From Flavobacteriales bacterium (GTDB taxonomy: Bacteria > Bacteroidota > Bacteroidia > Flavobacteriales > CAJXXR01), in contig JAOAQX010000028.1 in assembly GCA_025210805.1 (NCBI GenBank), positions 1 to 64,000 of the forward strand: a DNA stretch of 64,000 nucleotides, written 5' to 3'. Numbering within the stretch: the first letter of the stretch is position 1; each line of letters opens with the position of its first letter. This document shows, one piece after another, positions 30,845-39,700 of this stretch. The notes under the pieces are model-generated. The model was not told the DNA's origin and made no database searches. It saw only the letters and a program-made list of their open reading frames with translations. Made by a program: the position numbers and the translations under genes.

Positions 30845-33298
30845 TTAGAAAATAGATTGATAATCTAGGTAATAAACTAGGTTTATAGAGAAGATATGTT
30901 GTAATTCTTCCCATTTTACTTGGTTTAGCGAGCGGAGATAGTCTTCTGAAGCAATCTTATCTGAGTGAGTAATATTGTTTCTGTATAAAAGCGTGAGAAA
31001 ACTACCTGGAGCAAAATTCCACTGATATCGTAAATCAAAATTATAAACGGTGTAGTTGATATTTGGGTCTGTGTCTTCTAGGTCGAAGTCACTTTTTTTG
31101 AGTGCTCCATTTCCTTGAAGAAGGAAGAAATCGTTGTCATAATAATCTGCCTTAGAATTATAGTGTCTTAGGTTGAGATTAAAAGTGTTTTTTGGGTTGA
31201 TATTATAAGAAATATTGAGGGTGGAGGTAATATTGGTTCGGTGTCTTTTTCCGAAATACACTTCGGGCGTGCCGGCTGTGTTTGTTTTTTTATCCACCCA
31301 TCCTAGGTCATTGTAGATTCTGTTATATGTAAAACTCGGGATAATGAGCCATCGATCATTTGGTTGCCATCTTGGGGCTATTCTTGCATTAAATCCGTTG
31401 TTTCTAAAGGGCATTTGAAGTTGTTCATTATAACCACCTCTAAAATCAATTGCTAATTTTTTTCGGTAATCTGGGCTCACCCAAAAACTGGTATTGATAA
31501 AAGGTTTATAACGGATGTATGCACCTTGAAGTTGCGTGTCAAAATAGTCATAGTTTCCAAAAGGAGTGGTATTAAACCCAAAGCCATAAGAATGAAATTT
31601 TTTGGAAGTAAAATTAGCATTTATCCCCGTGTTTAAAGCTGTAAAAATTCCTCTTTTATGATTGATGTCTAAGGGGTTTTCTTGTTCTTTCAGCAAGGCT
31701 TCTACATTATACCAATAGCTAATACTTCCGCTATTAAAATTTTTAGTAGGTTTTAATATTCGGTAATTTATAGATCCATAAATAGACTGGATATTGGTTT
31801 GAAAATTGTATCCAAAATCATTAATGTCATACTCTTTACTAGAAAAATCATATCCTAAATTAAATTTCCATTCGTCTGCTAATTTTACCAGTTCAATATC
31901 TCCATCCCATCCTATTTTATCTTCTGCTTGGTTCACAAAGCTCCTAGTAAGATGTCCGTTGAGGTTGTATTTTCTCGAATTTGAGTTTAGATACCACCAC
32001 AAGGATCCTACTTGAGCATCTTTAAAGTGCCCTTCTCTAAGAACCAAAGTGTTTAGTAGGGTGATAGAAGAGCTGTTTTTAAGTTGTTTATCAATACTCA
32101 CCATATTGTATAGAGAGAGCGGATTAAGGAGCGTTTTTCGTTTTGTGCCAGTTTTTTTGTTTTTTATATCGGCATAGGTATTTCCTGTTACTGCGTTTAA
32201 AACACCTATACCTATTCCATTTTTTGTTCTACCAGTTATTTTAAAAGCATTAAGAACTTTACTCTTGCTTGGGTTTTCTTCAAATTCTTCCGCTTCTTTA
32301 AGGTCTTCTGTGTCTATCGAGACAATGTTGTCTCCACCTATTCTTCTGGAATAAAGAAGATTTCCTTTATTAAAAAGCTCTGTTCCTTCAGTAAAAAACG
32401 GTCTTTGATCATTATATATTTGTTCAAATGGACCAAGATTTAAAACGGTATTATCAAAGCCAACTTGCCCGAAATCTGGAATAATGGTCATATCTAGTGT
32501 GAAATTTTCACTGATTCCATACTTCAAATCAAGACCTAATTTTAGCTGAGATTCTCGATCTCCATTTTTTTCGGAGTAGTAAGCGGAGGTAAAGGGAAAA
32601 AGGCTGAGTCGGAGTGGAGGTTTAATATTTTTAATACCAATTATTTCGCCATGATATTGTCCTATTTCACCTTTGCTTCTGTCTATATAGCTCCAAGAAT
32701 ATTGTTCTCTTTTGGCTCTTATTTGTCTATGAAAATTGATTTTCCAGTTTTGTGTGCCTTCATTGGAGAAACGCAAGGCAGAATAAGGGATTCTGTATTC
32801 TATTTGCCATCGATCTTTATGTGTGGTTACGGCAGATTCCCAAACGGCGTTCCAGCTAAAATCTTCTCCAGATGTGGGATTTACAAAAGCATCTCCTTGG
32901 TTTCCTGTAATCTGTACAAAGAATTCAAAATCGTTAATATTATCTCCACTAGGGTTTAAGATAACTCCAAAGAAATCTGCATTTCCAAACTGGTCTCTTC
33001 CTAAGAGTTGTTTTGGTGCTTTTTCTATTTCAGAATCATAAAGTGTGCAGGCAAAATAAATTGCTTTTTCTGTATAAGCAATTTTTACTTCTGTTTTTTG
33101 ATTTTTGGGTTCTGGCCCTCCGTCTCCAGGACGAAACATCACAAAATCTTTAGCTTTTGTGGTATTTTGCCATATATTTTCGTCAAAAACTCCATCAATT
33201 TTAATTTTGGTATCAGAAAAATACGCTTGAACTTGTTTTGTAGTTTGTGAAAAAGCAGAAAAAGTTAGACAAAGAAATAAAATAAGAAAACGATACAT
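30845..33298 (-). CDS. DUF5916 outer membrane protein with CBM9-like N-terminal domain
   Basis: This 817-residue protein has a signal peptide ending FSAFSQ. A CBM9-like/DOMON-type domain covers about residues 25-215 (KIDGVFDENIWQNTTKAKDF, IYFACTLYDSE, WQIEYRIPYSALRF). The rest is a long beta-barrel-like part of DUF5916 (IIPDFGQVGFDNTVLNLGPFEQ, DQRPFFTEGTELFN, YSRRIGG). This is a common Bacteroidota outer membrane protein; its substrate is not known. It is a single gene with a -7 box upstream at 33324-33331. The 89 bases between it and the RHS toxin gene hold no clear signal. Confidence 0.88.
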   Translation of the reverse strand: MYRFLILFLCLTFSAFSQTTKQVQAYFSDTKIKIDGVFDENIWQNTTKAKDFVMFRPGDGGPEPKNQKTEVKIAYTEKAIYFACTLYDSEIEKAPKQLLGRDQFGNADFFGVILNPSGDNINDFEFFVQITGNQGDAFVNPTSGEDFSWNAVWESAVTTHKDRWQIEYRIPYSALRFSNEGTQNWKINFHRQIRAKREQYSWSYIDRSKGEIGQYHGEIIGIKNIKPPLRLSLFPFTSAYYSEKNGDRESQLKLGLDLKYGISENFTLDMTIIPDFGQVGFDNTVLNLGPFEQIYNDQRPFFTEGTELFNKGNLLYSRRIGGDNIVSIDTEDLKEAEEFEENPSKSKVLNAFKITGRTKNGIGIGVLNAVTGNTYADIKNKKTGTKRKTLLNPLSLYNMVSIDKQLKNSSSITLLNTLVLREGHFKDAQVGSLWWYLNSNSRKYNLNGHLTRSFVNQAEDKIGWDGDIELVKLADEWKFNLGYDFSSKEYDINDFGYNFQTNIQSIYGSINYRILKPTKNFNSGSISYWYNVEALLKEQENPLDINHKRGIFTALNTGINANFTSKKFHSYGFGFNTTPFGNYDYFDTQLQGAYIRYKPFINTSFWVSPDYRKKLAIDFRGGYNEQLQMPFRNNGFNARIAPRWQPNDRWLIIPSFTYNRIYNDLGWVDKKTNTAGTPEVYFGKRHRTNITSTLNISYNINPKNTFNLNLRHYNSKADYYDNDFFLLQGNGALKKSDFDLEDTDPNINYTVYNFDLRYQWNFAPGSFLTLLYRNNITHSDKIASEDYLRSLNQVKWEELQHIFSINLVYYLDYQSIF

Positions 33299-33323
33299 AT
33301 TAAAGTTAATAAATTTTACAAAC

Positions 33324-33331
33324 CAAATATA
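33324..33331 (-). promoter_or_regulatory. Bacteroidota -7 box for the DUF5916 gene
   Basis: On the minus strand this reads TATATTTG, a full match to TAnnTTTG, 26 bases before the start codon. The -33 element is unclear. Confidence 0.5.
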
Positions 33332-33477
33332 CAGAAGATATTTTCGATACTGTTATTGAATTTTAAATCTTTAACAAGAATTCTGTGAGATAAATTGCTC
33401 CATTTTTTTTTCTTCGAATCATAGCCTGATTCCTCATTTTTAACGAAATTCAAAGTAAAAAATTCCCCTAAAACACC

Positions 33478-33485
33478 TACTTTTG
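33478..33485 (+). promoter_or_regulatory. Bacteroidota -7 box for pgk
   Basis: TACTTTTG matches TAnnTTTG and ends 19 bases before the pgk ATG. The implied leader is very short, as is common in this phylum. Confidence 0.5.
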
Positions 33486-33504
33486 TAAAAACAAACAACA
33501 TTCA

Positions 33505-34698
33505 ATGAAAACAATACATCATTTCGATTTTCAAAATAAGAAAGCATTAGTAAGAGTAGATTTCAATGTTCCTTTGAATGCAGATTTCCAAATTACAGAC
33601 GATACAAGAATTCAAGCAGCATTACCGACAATAAAGAAAATATTGTCAGATGGAGGTTCTGTAGTTTTGATGTCTCATTTGGGAAGACCAAAATCGGGTC
33701 CAGAAGAAAAGTTTTCTCTAAAGCACATCGTTGCACATCTTTCAAAAGAATTAGGAACCGAAGTGCAATTTGCTAAGGATTGTGTTTCTAAAGATTCATT
33801 TGAACTATCTGCGAATCTAAAAAGTGGAGAGGTGCTCTTGCTGGAAAATCTTAGATTTTATCCTCAAGAAAAAGCAGGAGATAAAACGTTCTCAGAAACA
33901 CTAGCAAAGCATGGTGATGTTTATGTAAACGATGCATTTGGAACAGCTCATAGAGCTCATGCTTCCACAGCTGTTATTGCCGATTCTTTTAAAGGAAATA
34001 AATGCTTTGGAAACGTAATGGCTACAGAGATAGATAATCTTCAAAAGGTACTTTCTGATGGAGAAAAACCTGTTACAGCAATTATGGGTGGAGCTAAAGT
34101 ATCTAGTAAAATTAGTATTATAGAAAAAATACTCCCAGTAGTAGATCGTTTGATCATAGGTGGGGGTATGAGTTATACTTTTGCAAAAGCACAAGGAGGA
34201 AAGATTGGTAAATCTTTAGTAGAAGACGATAAGTTAGAGCTGGCTTTGGAGCTTATGAATAAGGCAAAAGAAAACAATGTAGAGCTTTATTTACCTGTAG
34301 ATTCATTTAATGGTGATGCTTTCGCAAACGATTGCAAAACGTGTGAAAGTGCCATAGGTGAAGTGCCAGAAGATTGTATGGGGCTAGATATTGCCGCCAA
34401 AACAATAGAGCAGTATCAAGAAGTTTTAGCAACATCAAAAACGATTCTTTGGAATGGTCCAATGGGTGTTTTTGAAATGGAAACTTTTTCAAACGGAACC
34501 AAAGCAATAGGAGAGGCTGTTGCCAAAGCCACAGAAAACGGTGCCTTTAGCCTTGTGGGCGGAGGAGACTCAGTTGCAGCTGCAAAACAATTTGGGCTTG
34601 AAAAACGTGTGAGCTATATTTCTACTGGAGGAGGAGCGATGCTTGAGTATCTTGAAGGTAGAGAATTACCAGGAATAGCAGCTATTTTAAATGACTAA
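33505..34698 (+). CDS. pgk: phosphoglycerate kinase
   Basis: This 397-residue enzyme converts 1,3-bisphosphoglycerate and ADP into 3-phosphoglycerate and ATP in glycolysis. It shows the N-terminal signature [21 protein letters not shown] near residue 55, LLENLRFYP, the [12 protein letters not shown] hinge region, and the nucleotide-binding end [17 protein letters not shown] and [13 protein letters not shown]. Length is normal for bacterial Pgk. The stop codon overlaps the start of the vanZ-like gene by eight bases. Confidence 0.98.
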   Translation: MKTIHHFDFQNKKALVRVDFNVPLNADFQITDDTRIQAALPTIKKILSDGGSVVLMSHLGRPKSGPEEKFSLKHIVAHLSKELGTEVQFAKDCVSKDSFELSANLKSGEVLLLENLRFYPQEKAGDKTFSETLAKHGDVYVNDAFGTAHRAHASTAVIADSFKGNKCFGNVMATEIDNLQKVLSDGEKPVTAIMGGAKVSSKISIIEKILPVVDRLIIGGGMSYTFAKAQGGKIGKSLVEDDKLELALELMNKAKENNVELYLPVDSFNGDAFANDCKTCESAIGEVPEDCMGLDIAAKTIEQYQEVLATSKTILWNGPMGVFEMETFSNGTKAIGEAVAKATENGAFSLVGGGDSVAAAKQFGLEKRVSYISTGGGAMLEYLEGRELPGIAAILND

Positions 34699-35131
34699 AA
34701 TTGTTCTTAAATATTTAACAAAAAAGAGAAGCAGAATGCTTCTCTTTTTTTATACAGTTTTCTTATTGTACAGAATGCTGTTTTATGCGTATCCTGGTAC
34801 AGATAGATTTACTTATCAATATTTTCAATACCAGCTTGTTCCTTTTAAAACACTCATAGAGTTTTTAGGTCCTAATGACCATAAATTTATCACAATAGTG
34901 TATAATTTATTAGGTAATATTGTCGTTTTTATCCCAATCGGTTTTTTGTTTTTGTGTACTTATCCACAGTCGAGAAAAAAAATGTGGATAATTTTTTCTG
35001 TGAGCTATGTTTTTGTTGTAGAAAGCATCCAGTTTATTTCCAAAAGAGGCGTGTGGGATATCGATGATATTATCCTCAATACAATCGGAATTCTGCTAGG
35101 AATACGAATTGCAAAATGGATGGGTTTCTAA
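34691..35131 (+). CDS. VanZ-like membrane protein
   Basis: This 146-residue protein has about four hydrophobic segments and the VanZ-like pattern [18 protein letters not shown]..., then [30 protein letters not shown]. Members of this family, including one linked to teicoplanin resistance, are membrane proteins without a settled function. It overlaps pgk by eight bases. The last 48 bases of the gene (35085-35132) are repeated perfectly at 36558-36605, on the far side of the coiled-coil gene. Confidence 0.85.
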   Translation: MTKIVLKYLTKKRSRMLLFFYTVFLLYRMLFYAYPGTDRFTYQYFQYQLVPFKTLIEFLGPNDHKFITIVYNLLGNIVVFIPIGFLFLCTYPQSRKKMWIIFSVSYVFVVESIQFISKRGVWDIDDIILNTIGILLGIRIAKWMGF

Positions 35132-35132
35132 T
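35085..35132 (+). repeat. 48-bp direct repeat, copy 1 (3' end of the vanZ-like gene)
   Basis: This segment starts TCGGAATTCTGCTAGG and ends GGATGGGTTTCTAAT. It contains the last 15 codons and stop of the vanZ-like gene. It is identical to 36558-36605. The two copies bracket a 1.4-kb segment with the coiled-coil gene. Confidence 0.9.
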
Positions 35133-35176
35133 AATGTTATTTAGTAATGATTGTTAACGTATCGCAATGAATGTTT

Positions 35177-36310
35177 TTATTCGAATCGATACATTTTTAA
35201 AGCATCCATTTTTATTTTCTCGCCATTATAATACTTGTGAAACATATGCTCTAGTTGGTCATATTTATCGCTCAATTGTGAGAGTTTAAGGATATTGAGT
35301 GTTTGGTATTTATTAACTAATTCGTCGTATTCTTTCAAGTTTTTTGCCATATTTTCTAATATATCTCCAAATCTTATTTTTAGGGATTGACAGATATGCA
35401 TTTGGTGATTGATTTCTTTCTTCGAAAAGGTGTTTATTTTCGTGTCTATATGATTTTTGAGTCGATCTAGGTAATTATGAATTTCGGTAGGATTGGTTTC
35501 GTTAAAATAATTATCTTGCATTAAAGAACGTGTTAGTCTAGAGGTTTTTATTACGTCGTTTAAGGCCGTTTTTTGCGTGTTTTCTAGCTGACTAAGTTCA
35601 TCTGCCAAATCCTGAAATTTTTCGTCTAGAATTTGTTTTTCATTTTCAAATTGTTTTAAGGTAACGATCAATTGAAACATTTTAGCACTTTGGGCTTTTA
35701 ACCGATTTTTTTTCTTATTGGTTCCCAAAAATTGTATAAACTTTTCTATTGATGATAGAATGACTTCGCTTCCAATAGGGCCTCCTACAATTCCAGATCT
35801 TTGAACAATATTTAAAGCGGCATTAAGTAGTACGTCTGTGGAACTTTTTTCATTCAGAAAACTTTTATACTCCTTCATCCATTCTTGATATTCTGTGTAA
35901 TTGGTAGGGTTGGAAACTTGTTCCAGTAATTTATAATAATTAGTAGCCGAATTATATAAATGTATCGGTTGAATATCTTTTTCTAGAGAAATTAGGTTGA
36001 TGACAGCTGAGCTATAATTCTCAGATAAAATTTGTTCTCTTTTTTCAATATTATTACTTTCAATTTTTTCTAAAATTTGTACTCTTTCTTTTAAAGCAAC
36101 AAGTTCTTCTTTGTCACTCTTGGCATTTAGAATGTCTTTGTCAATTCGTTCTATTTGATGCTTGAGTTTTGTAATTTGATTTTCGAGTGTATCTGTTTTG
36201 AGTGATGATTCATTTCTATACTTTTCTAAATATTCCTCAGATTGAGTTTGAGCAGAAACTATTCCAGTTAAGGAGAATAAAGCTAGGCTAGTGAGTACTA
36301 ATAATTTCAT
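35177..36310 (-). CDS. secreted coiled-coil protein of unknown function
   Basis: This 377-residue protein has a signal peptide (cut after IVSAQ). A long heptad-like coiled coil covers about 40-95 (LENQITKLKHQIERIDKDIL). A middle part has a short Gly-rich hydrophobic piece (QRSGIVGGPIGSEVILSSIEKF), and a second set of coiled coils runs to the end. No known domain is recognised. It stands alone on the minus strand in a segment bounded by 48-bp direct repeats, so it may be a late insertion. A possible -7 box (TAGTTTTG on the minus strand) is at 36337-36344. Confidence 0.7.
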   Translation of the reverse strand: MKLLVLTSLALFSLTGIVSAQTQSEEYLEKYRNESSLKTDTLENQITKLKHQIERIDKDILNAKSDKEELVALKERVQILEKIESNNIEKREQILSENYSSAVINLISLEKDIQPIHLYNSATNYYKLLEQVSNPTNYTEYQEWMKEYKSFLNEKSSTDVLLNAALNIVQRSGIVGGPIGSEVILSSIEKFIQFLGTNKKKNRLKAQSAKMFQLIVTLKQFENEKQILDEKFQDLADELSQLENTQKTALNDVIKTSRLTRSLMQDNYFNETNPTEIHNYLDRLKNHIDTKINTFSKKEINHQMHICQSLKIRFGDILENMAKNLKEYDELVNKYQTLNILKLSQLSDKYDQLEHMFHKYYNGEKIKMDALKMYRFE

Positions 36311-36676
36311 GAGTATTTATTTTTTTTGTTATGATACAAAACTAAAATTATAATTTAAATAATTAGTACCCTTATTGAGGTATATTTAGATATAACAATT
36401 GTATGTTGCAAAAGAATTCAAAATTGTATTGATAAATTCAGGCATAGAAGATATGTGAACTACTTCTAGTACCAATTTATTGACAGGTATGGGCTTTTAT
36501 GAGTAGAACAAATTTAGGCAAAACAAGATGTCAGATGAAAAAGTATTATGTATACACTCGGAATTCTGCTAGGAATACGAATTGCAAAATGGATGGGTTT
36601 CTAATTTAAACAGGTTTCCTCCAATTTTCCACCGAAATACGATCTAAGTATTGGCTAAAAAAATTAACAGCTATAA
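36311..36676. other. intergenic stretch holding the second 48-bp repeat
   Basis: Between the coiled-coil gene and the ChaN-like gene. It holds the possible promoter of the coiled-coil gene (36337-36344) and the second copy of the 48-bp repeat (36558-36605). No further frame or RNA was recognised. Confidence 0.5.
36558..36605 (+). repeat. 48-bp direct repeat, copy 2
   Basis: Identical to the 3' end of the vanZ-like gene (35085-35132), but here with no gene in front of it. The bases preceding it (TATGTATACAC) are unlike those in copy 1, so the repeat edge is sharp. Confidence 0.9.
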
Positions 36677-37522
36677 TTAGAGAATATCTTCATCCACCAC
36701 AATGATAAAATCGGCTAAACCTTGGTAGGCTTCTTCCCATTCTAAGTTTTTATTGGTTTCTGTGTGAATGGTGAGGATTTCTCCAGTAAATCCATATTTT
36801 TTTAAATACCAAATTATACCTTGAAAGACCTCAGAATGCTTATTCCCATTCAGATGAAAATAACGATTCTCACTCTTTTTATCTTTTAGAATAAAATGTG
36901 CCATGGTTGCATCTTTTACTGCTTGAGCTTTGGCAAGATTAATCCCTCCATGACCTGAGAATTTTTGAAGTTCTTGATAAACGGCTAAATCTCCATCAAA
37001 GGGAAAAGGAAGTGGACAAATCCAATTTTTTGCTTCATCAGAGAGTTTTTCTAGGTGTTCCGCTCCATTTTTATAGACAGCAGAGGCATATCTTCTGGGG
37101 ATATTTGTTGCAGAAAATGAGAGATTGTTTTCAAAACAAAAATCAAATGTAGGTTTATAGTCGGTTTTGTAATTTGGCCACAGTCTTGCCTCGTTTTCAA
37201 ATTTCTTTTTAGAAATAAAACCCGAAAAATATTCATCAATCAAAATTTGATTATCTCTTTCAAACATTTCTGCTCCCACTTGAATATTTGAATCCATGGA
37301 GAATTGTTTTTTTATGAGTTCAAGAAACACCCAGTGGGCAATGGGATTATTGTGTAATTCACCCAAGAAAACCATCTCCGCTTCTTTTACTTTTTTGTTG
37401 AGTTTTTTCCAGTGAATTTCCTTCCCTTTTTTGTTGTATATTTTAAAGGTTTCAAGATGTTTTTGTGCTTGAAGAGAGAAGCTTACGGCAATAAGTAAGG
37501 TAATCGTTAATATCTTTTTCAT
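36677..37522 (-). CDS. ChaN-like (DUF399) haem-binding family protein
   Basis: The frame is open from 37543, but the Met at 37522 (MKKILTITLLIAVSFSLQAQ) gives a clean signal peptide and is preferred (281 residues). Family marks are MVFLGELHNNPIAHWVFLEL, VGAEMFERDNQ, FSATNIPRRYASAV and GHGGINLAKAQAVKDATMAH. ChaN-like proteins bind haem at the cell surface or in the periplasm and are linked to iron uptake. It starts about 23 bases after the dehydrogenase gene on the same strand, so they may form an operon with the small Cys-rich protein. Confidence 0.85.
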   Translation of the reverse strand: MKKILTITLLIAVSFSLQAQKHLETFKIYNKKGKEIHWKKLNKKVKEAEMVFLGELHNNPIAHWVFLELIKKQFSMDSNIQVGAEMFERDNQILIDEYFSGFISKKKFENEARLWPNYKTDYKPTFDFCFENNLSFSATNIPRRYASAVYKNGAEHLEKLSDEAKNWICPLPFPFDGDLAVYQELQKFSGHGGINLAKAQAVKDATMAHFILKDKKSENRYFHLNGNKHSEVFQGIIWYLKKYGFTGEILTIHTETNKNLEWEEAYQGLADFIIVVDEDIL

Positions 37523-37545
37523 GAGAATGCTTTTAAAGTTCAAGT

Positions 37546-38484
37546 TTAAGAAAAATGCAATAAAATTTGTCTAGCTAAAGATTGGGATAATCTGAGGTAG
37601 GATTCTTTACTCCATCCTGCCACATGCGGGGAGAAAATCACCCTATTACTCTTGAGAAGCTCTTGAAGTCCAAACGAAGTTTTCCCATGAAAAATGTTTT
37701 TAAACGAGGACTTTTCAGATTCTAAAACATCTAAACAAGCACCTAAAACTTTCCCTTTTTTAATTGCTAGTGCAAGCGATTCTGTCTTCACTATTTTTCC
37801 CCTAGCTGTGTTTACTAAAAAGATTTCTTTTTTGAAGGAATTCAGGTAGGCGTCATCAACAAGGCTAATGGTTTCTTCATTTTGTGGGATATGCAGACTT
37901 AGGATATCGGCGTTTTCAAAAATTTCTTCCATGTTTGATTCCTCCACAAAGTCATTTCCAAAACCTGCTTTATATTTATCATAAGCAAGAATACGACATC
38001 CAAAAGAACGAAGTTTTTCAGCTAAAGCACTACCATTATTTCCATATCCAATAATTCCGATGGTTTTTCCCATGATTTCAATACCACGGTTGGCTTCTCT
38101 TTGCCATACGCCATTTCTTATTTCAATATCTCCATTGTTTAGATTATTAAAAAGAGAAAGCAGCATACCTATTACATGTTCGGCAACCGCATTTTTGTTT
38201 GCATAAGGTGCGTTAAAGCATTTTATCCCGATTTTTTCTGCGGTTGCAAGGTCTATATTTTCCATACCCGATCCAGAGCGAGCAATGAATTTTAAATGCG
38301 CATTGGATTCCAAGAAATCTTTATCTAGTGGAATTCTAGAGCGAATCACAAGCCCTTCATAATCTTTTGCTTTTGCTTGAATTTCTTCTTTAGAAGAAAA
38401 ATAATCATGAAAACAAGAAAACCCTTGCTTTACAAGGGTTTTTTCAAGATAATCATGTACTTCATCAATAAATAATACTTTCAT
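37546..38484 (-). CDS. D-2-hydroxyacid dehydrogenase (phosphoglycerate dehydrogenase-like)
   Basis: The frame is open from 38508. The Met at 38484 (MKVLFIDEVHDYLE) fits the family start better (312 residues). It has the NAD site GIIGYGNNGSALAEKLRSFG near 145-165 and the catalytic trio: Arg in VNTARGKIVKTESL, Glu in DVLESEKS and His in SPHVAGWSKE. It lacks the regulatory ACT domain of many SerA proteins. It may make serine precursors or reduce another 2-keto acid; the substrate cannot be fixed. It begins 16 bases after the upstream small gene. Confidence 0.88.
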   Translation of the reverse strand: MKVLFIDEVHDYLEKTLVKQGFSCFHDYFSSKEEIQAKAKDYEGLVIRSRIPLDKDFLESNAHLKFIARSGSGMENIDLATAEKIGIKCFNAPYANKNAVAEHVIGMLLSLFNNLNNGDIEIRNGVWQREANRGIEIMGKTIGIIGYGNNGSALAEKLRSFGCRILAYDKYKAGFGNDFVEESNMEEIFENADILSLHIPQNEETISLVDDAYLNSFKKEIFLVNTARGKIVKTESLALAIKKGKVLGACLDVLESEKSSFKNIFHGKTSFGLQELLKSNRVIFSPHVAGWSKESYLRLSQSLARQILLHFS

Positions 38485-38500
38485 GATTTTATACGTTTTT

Positions 38501-38803
38501 CTACTCACACTCGTAAAAGTATTCTTTTCGAATCATCACGGGATATAATGCGGGAATAAGAGCAGTTTCTGTTTCTTTATCTATGTTTTTTATGGCATCA
38601 TATTGCTCATCGCAATAGAGTTTTGTTCCTTCGGGGATATCTACTGTTTGACCATTTGCAGCAAATAATAAAGTGTCTTCTACGGCATCATAAGCTTTAT
38701 AGTATTTAGTACACTTTACACAGTCTTTGGTCTCACAAGACTCGGCAAAAACCGCAAATAGAATAAGGCTAAAGAATAAACTTGACTTAATAATCTTCTT
38801 CAT
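38501..38803 (-). CDS. small Cys-containing lipoprotein or secreted protein
   Basis: This 100-residue protein has a signal peptide with a lipobox-like AESC (Cys23) and a CETKDCVKC cluster, with two more cysteines later (LYCDEQY, FYECE). No family is recognised. It lies just upstream of the dehydrogenase gene on the same strand. The cysteines suggest a disulphide-bonded or metal-binding periplasmic protein, but this is only a guess. Confidence 0.65.
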   Translation of the reverse strand: MKKIIKSSLFFSLILFAVFAESCETKDCVKCTKYYKAYDAVEDTLLFAANGQTVDIPEGTKLYCDEQYDAIKNIDKETETALIPALYPVMIRKEYFYECE

Positions 38804-38894
38804 AATTATTTTTTCGAGAACTCAAATATAAGTTTTTTTGATGAAAAAGTGGGTGGTTATATGGTGATGATTAGTAAAAAATAAATCACGATTA

Positions 38895-38927
38895 TTTGGT
38901 AATTGTCTCTTTTAAAGAATATTTTTG
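38895..38927 (+). promoter_or_regulatory. promoter of the nrtR-type gene
   Basis: A TTTG at 38895-38898 and a -7 box TATTTTTG at 38920-38927 (TAnnTTTG) with a 21-base spacer. The last two bases of the -7 box fall inside the operator, so repressor binding would block polymerase. Confidence 0.5.
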
Positions 38928-38942
38928 TGTAAAAAGTACACA
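38926..38942 (+). promoter_or_regulatory. NrtR-type operator 1
   Basis: TGTGTAAAAAGTACACA is a 17-base palindrome (six-base arms TGTGTA/TACACA, five-base centre), ending two bases before the start codon of the regulator gene. Its repetition at 39628 and 39682 marks it as the operator of this locus. It implies self-regulation. Confidence 0.8.
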
Positions 38943-38944
38943 TT

Positions 38945-39634
38945 ATGTTACCAATGCAAAATATTAAGCTTGCTGTAGATGCTGTTGTTTTTGGATATAA
39001 AGAGAAGATGTTGCATATCCTTTTAATCAAGCAAAAATTTGGTGAGCAAAAAGGAAAATGGGCACTTCCTGGTGGATTTGTTAAGGATGAAGAGTCGCTT
39101 CCATCTGCTGTAGTAAGAGAGCTACAAGAAGAAACAGGAGTTTCTATTTCTTTTCTTGAACAGTTATATACCTTTGGGTCAATAGATAGAGACCCTAGAG
39201 GTAGAGTCGTGTCGGTTGCTCATCTAGGATTAATTAATCCTTCAAACTTTGTGATTAAAGCAGATACGGATGCCAGTGATGCGTGTTGGTTTACACTTGA
39301 TGATATTCCAAATTTAGCATTTGACCACAAAGATATTATCCAAGTAGGTTTAGAGCGTTTACGTAGCAAAATTCGATATCAACCAATAGGGTTTGAGCTT
39401 TTGGATCGTGAATTTCCTTTTTCGGATCTTGAGCAGTTGTATCATGTTATACTAGGTGAAGATATCGATAGAAGAAATTTTAGAAAAAAGCTTTTAAGTT
39501 ATGACTTTATTAAGGATACGAATAAAAAAAATGTAAACAAACCTGGTCGTCCTGCTAAAATTTATTGCTTTGATAAAGAGGTTTATGAGAGATTAGAGCG
39601 TAGTGGATTTTACTTAGAAATAAAGTTTGTGTAA
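38945..39634 (+). CDS. nrtR: NrtR-type Nudix transcriptional regulator of NAD metabolism
   Basis: This 229-residue protein has an N-terminal Nudix domain (about 8-140) with a complete Nudix box at residues 44-66 (starts GFVKDE, then RELQEETGV). A C-terminal winged helix covers about 150-229 (LYHVILGEDIDRRNFRKKLL...KPGRPAKIYCF). NrtR proteins repress NAD salvage genes and respond to ADP-ribose or related NAD products; many have a broken Nudix box, whereas this one looks intact and may be catalytic. Three palindromic operators flank it and the prs-nadV genes. Confidence 0.88.
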   Translation: MLPMQNIKLAVDAVVFGYKEKMLHILLIKQKFGEQKGKWALPGGFVKDEESLPSAVVRELQEETGVSISFLEQLYTFGSIDRDPRGRVVSVAHLGLINPSNFVIKADTDASDACWFTLDDIPNLAFDHKDIIQVGLERLRSKIRYQPIGFELLDREFPFSDLEQLYHVILGEDIDRRNFRKKLLSYDFIKDTNKKNVNKPGRPAKIYCFDKEVYERLERSGFYLEIKFV

Positions 39635-39644
39635 AAAATACACA
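39628..39644 (+). promoter_or_regulatory. NrtR-type operator 2
   Basis: TGTGTAAAAAATACACA, a near-perfect match to operator 1, overlaps the stop codon of the regulator gene. With operator 3 it gives two sites 54 bases apart in front of prs, which would allow paired binding. Confidence 0.78.
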
Positions 39645-39656
39645 TTAAAAATTTCA

Positions 39657-39683
39657 TTGTGTTTCTGAAAATATATACATTTG
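39657..39683 (+). promoter_or_regulatory. promoter of the prs-nadV operon
   Basis: The -7 box TACATTTG at 39676-39683 is a full TAnnTTTG match. A TTG at 39657-39659 is a weaker -33 candidate (16-base spacer). Operator 3 begins inside the -7 box. The start codon follows at 39701, so the leader is about 10 bases. Confidence 0.6.
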
Positions 39684-39698
39684 TGTAAAACATACGCA
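39682..39698 (+). promoter_or_regulatory. NrtR-type operator 3
   Basis: TGTGTAAAACATACGCA has the left arm intact and one change in the right arm. It sits between the -7 box and the prs start codon, where a bound repressor would stop transcription of the salvage genes. Confidence 0.72.
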
Positions 39699-39700
39699 AA

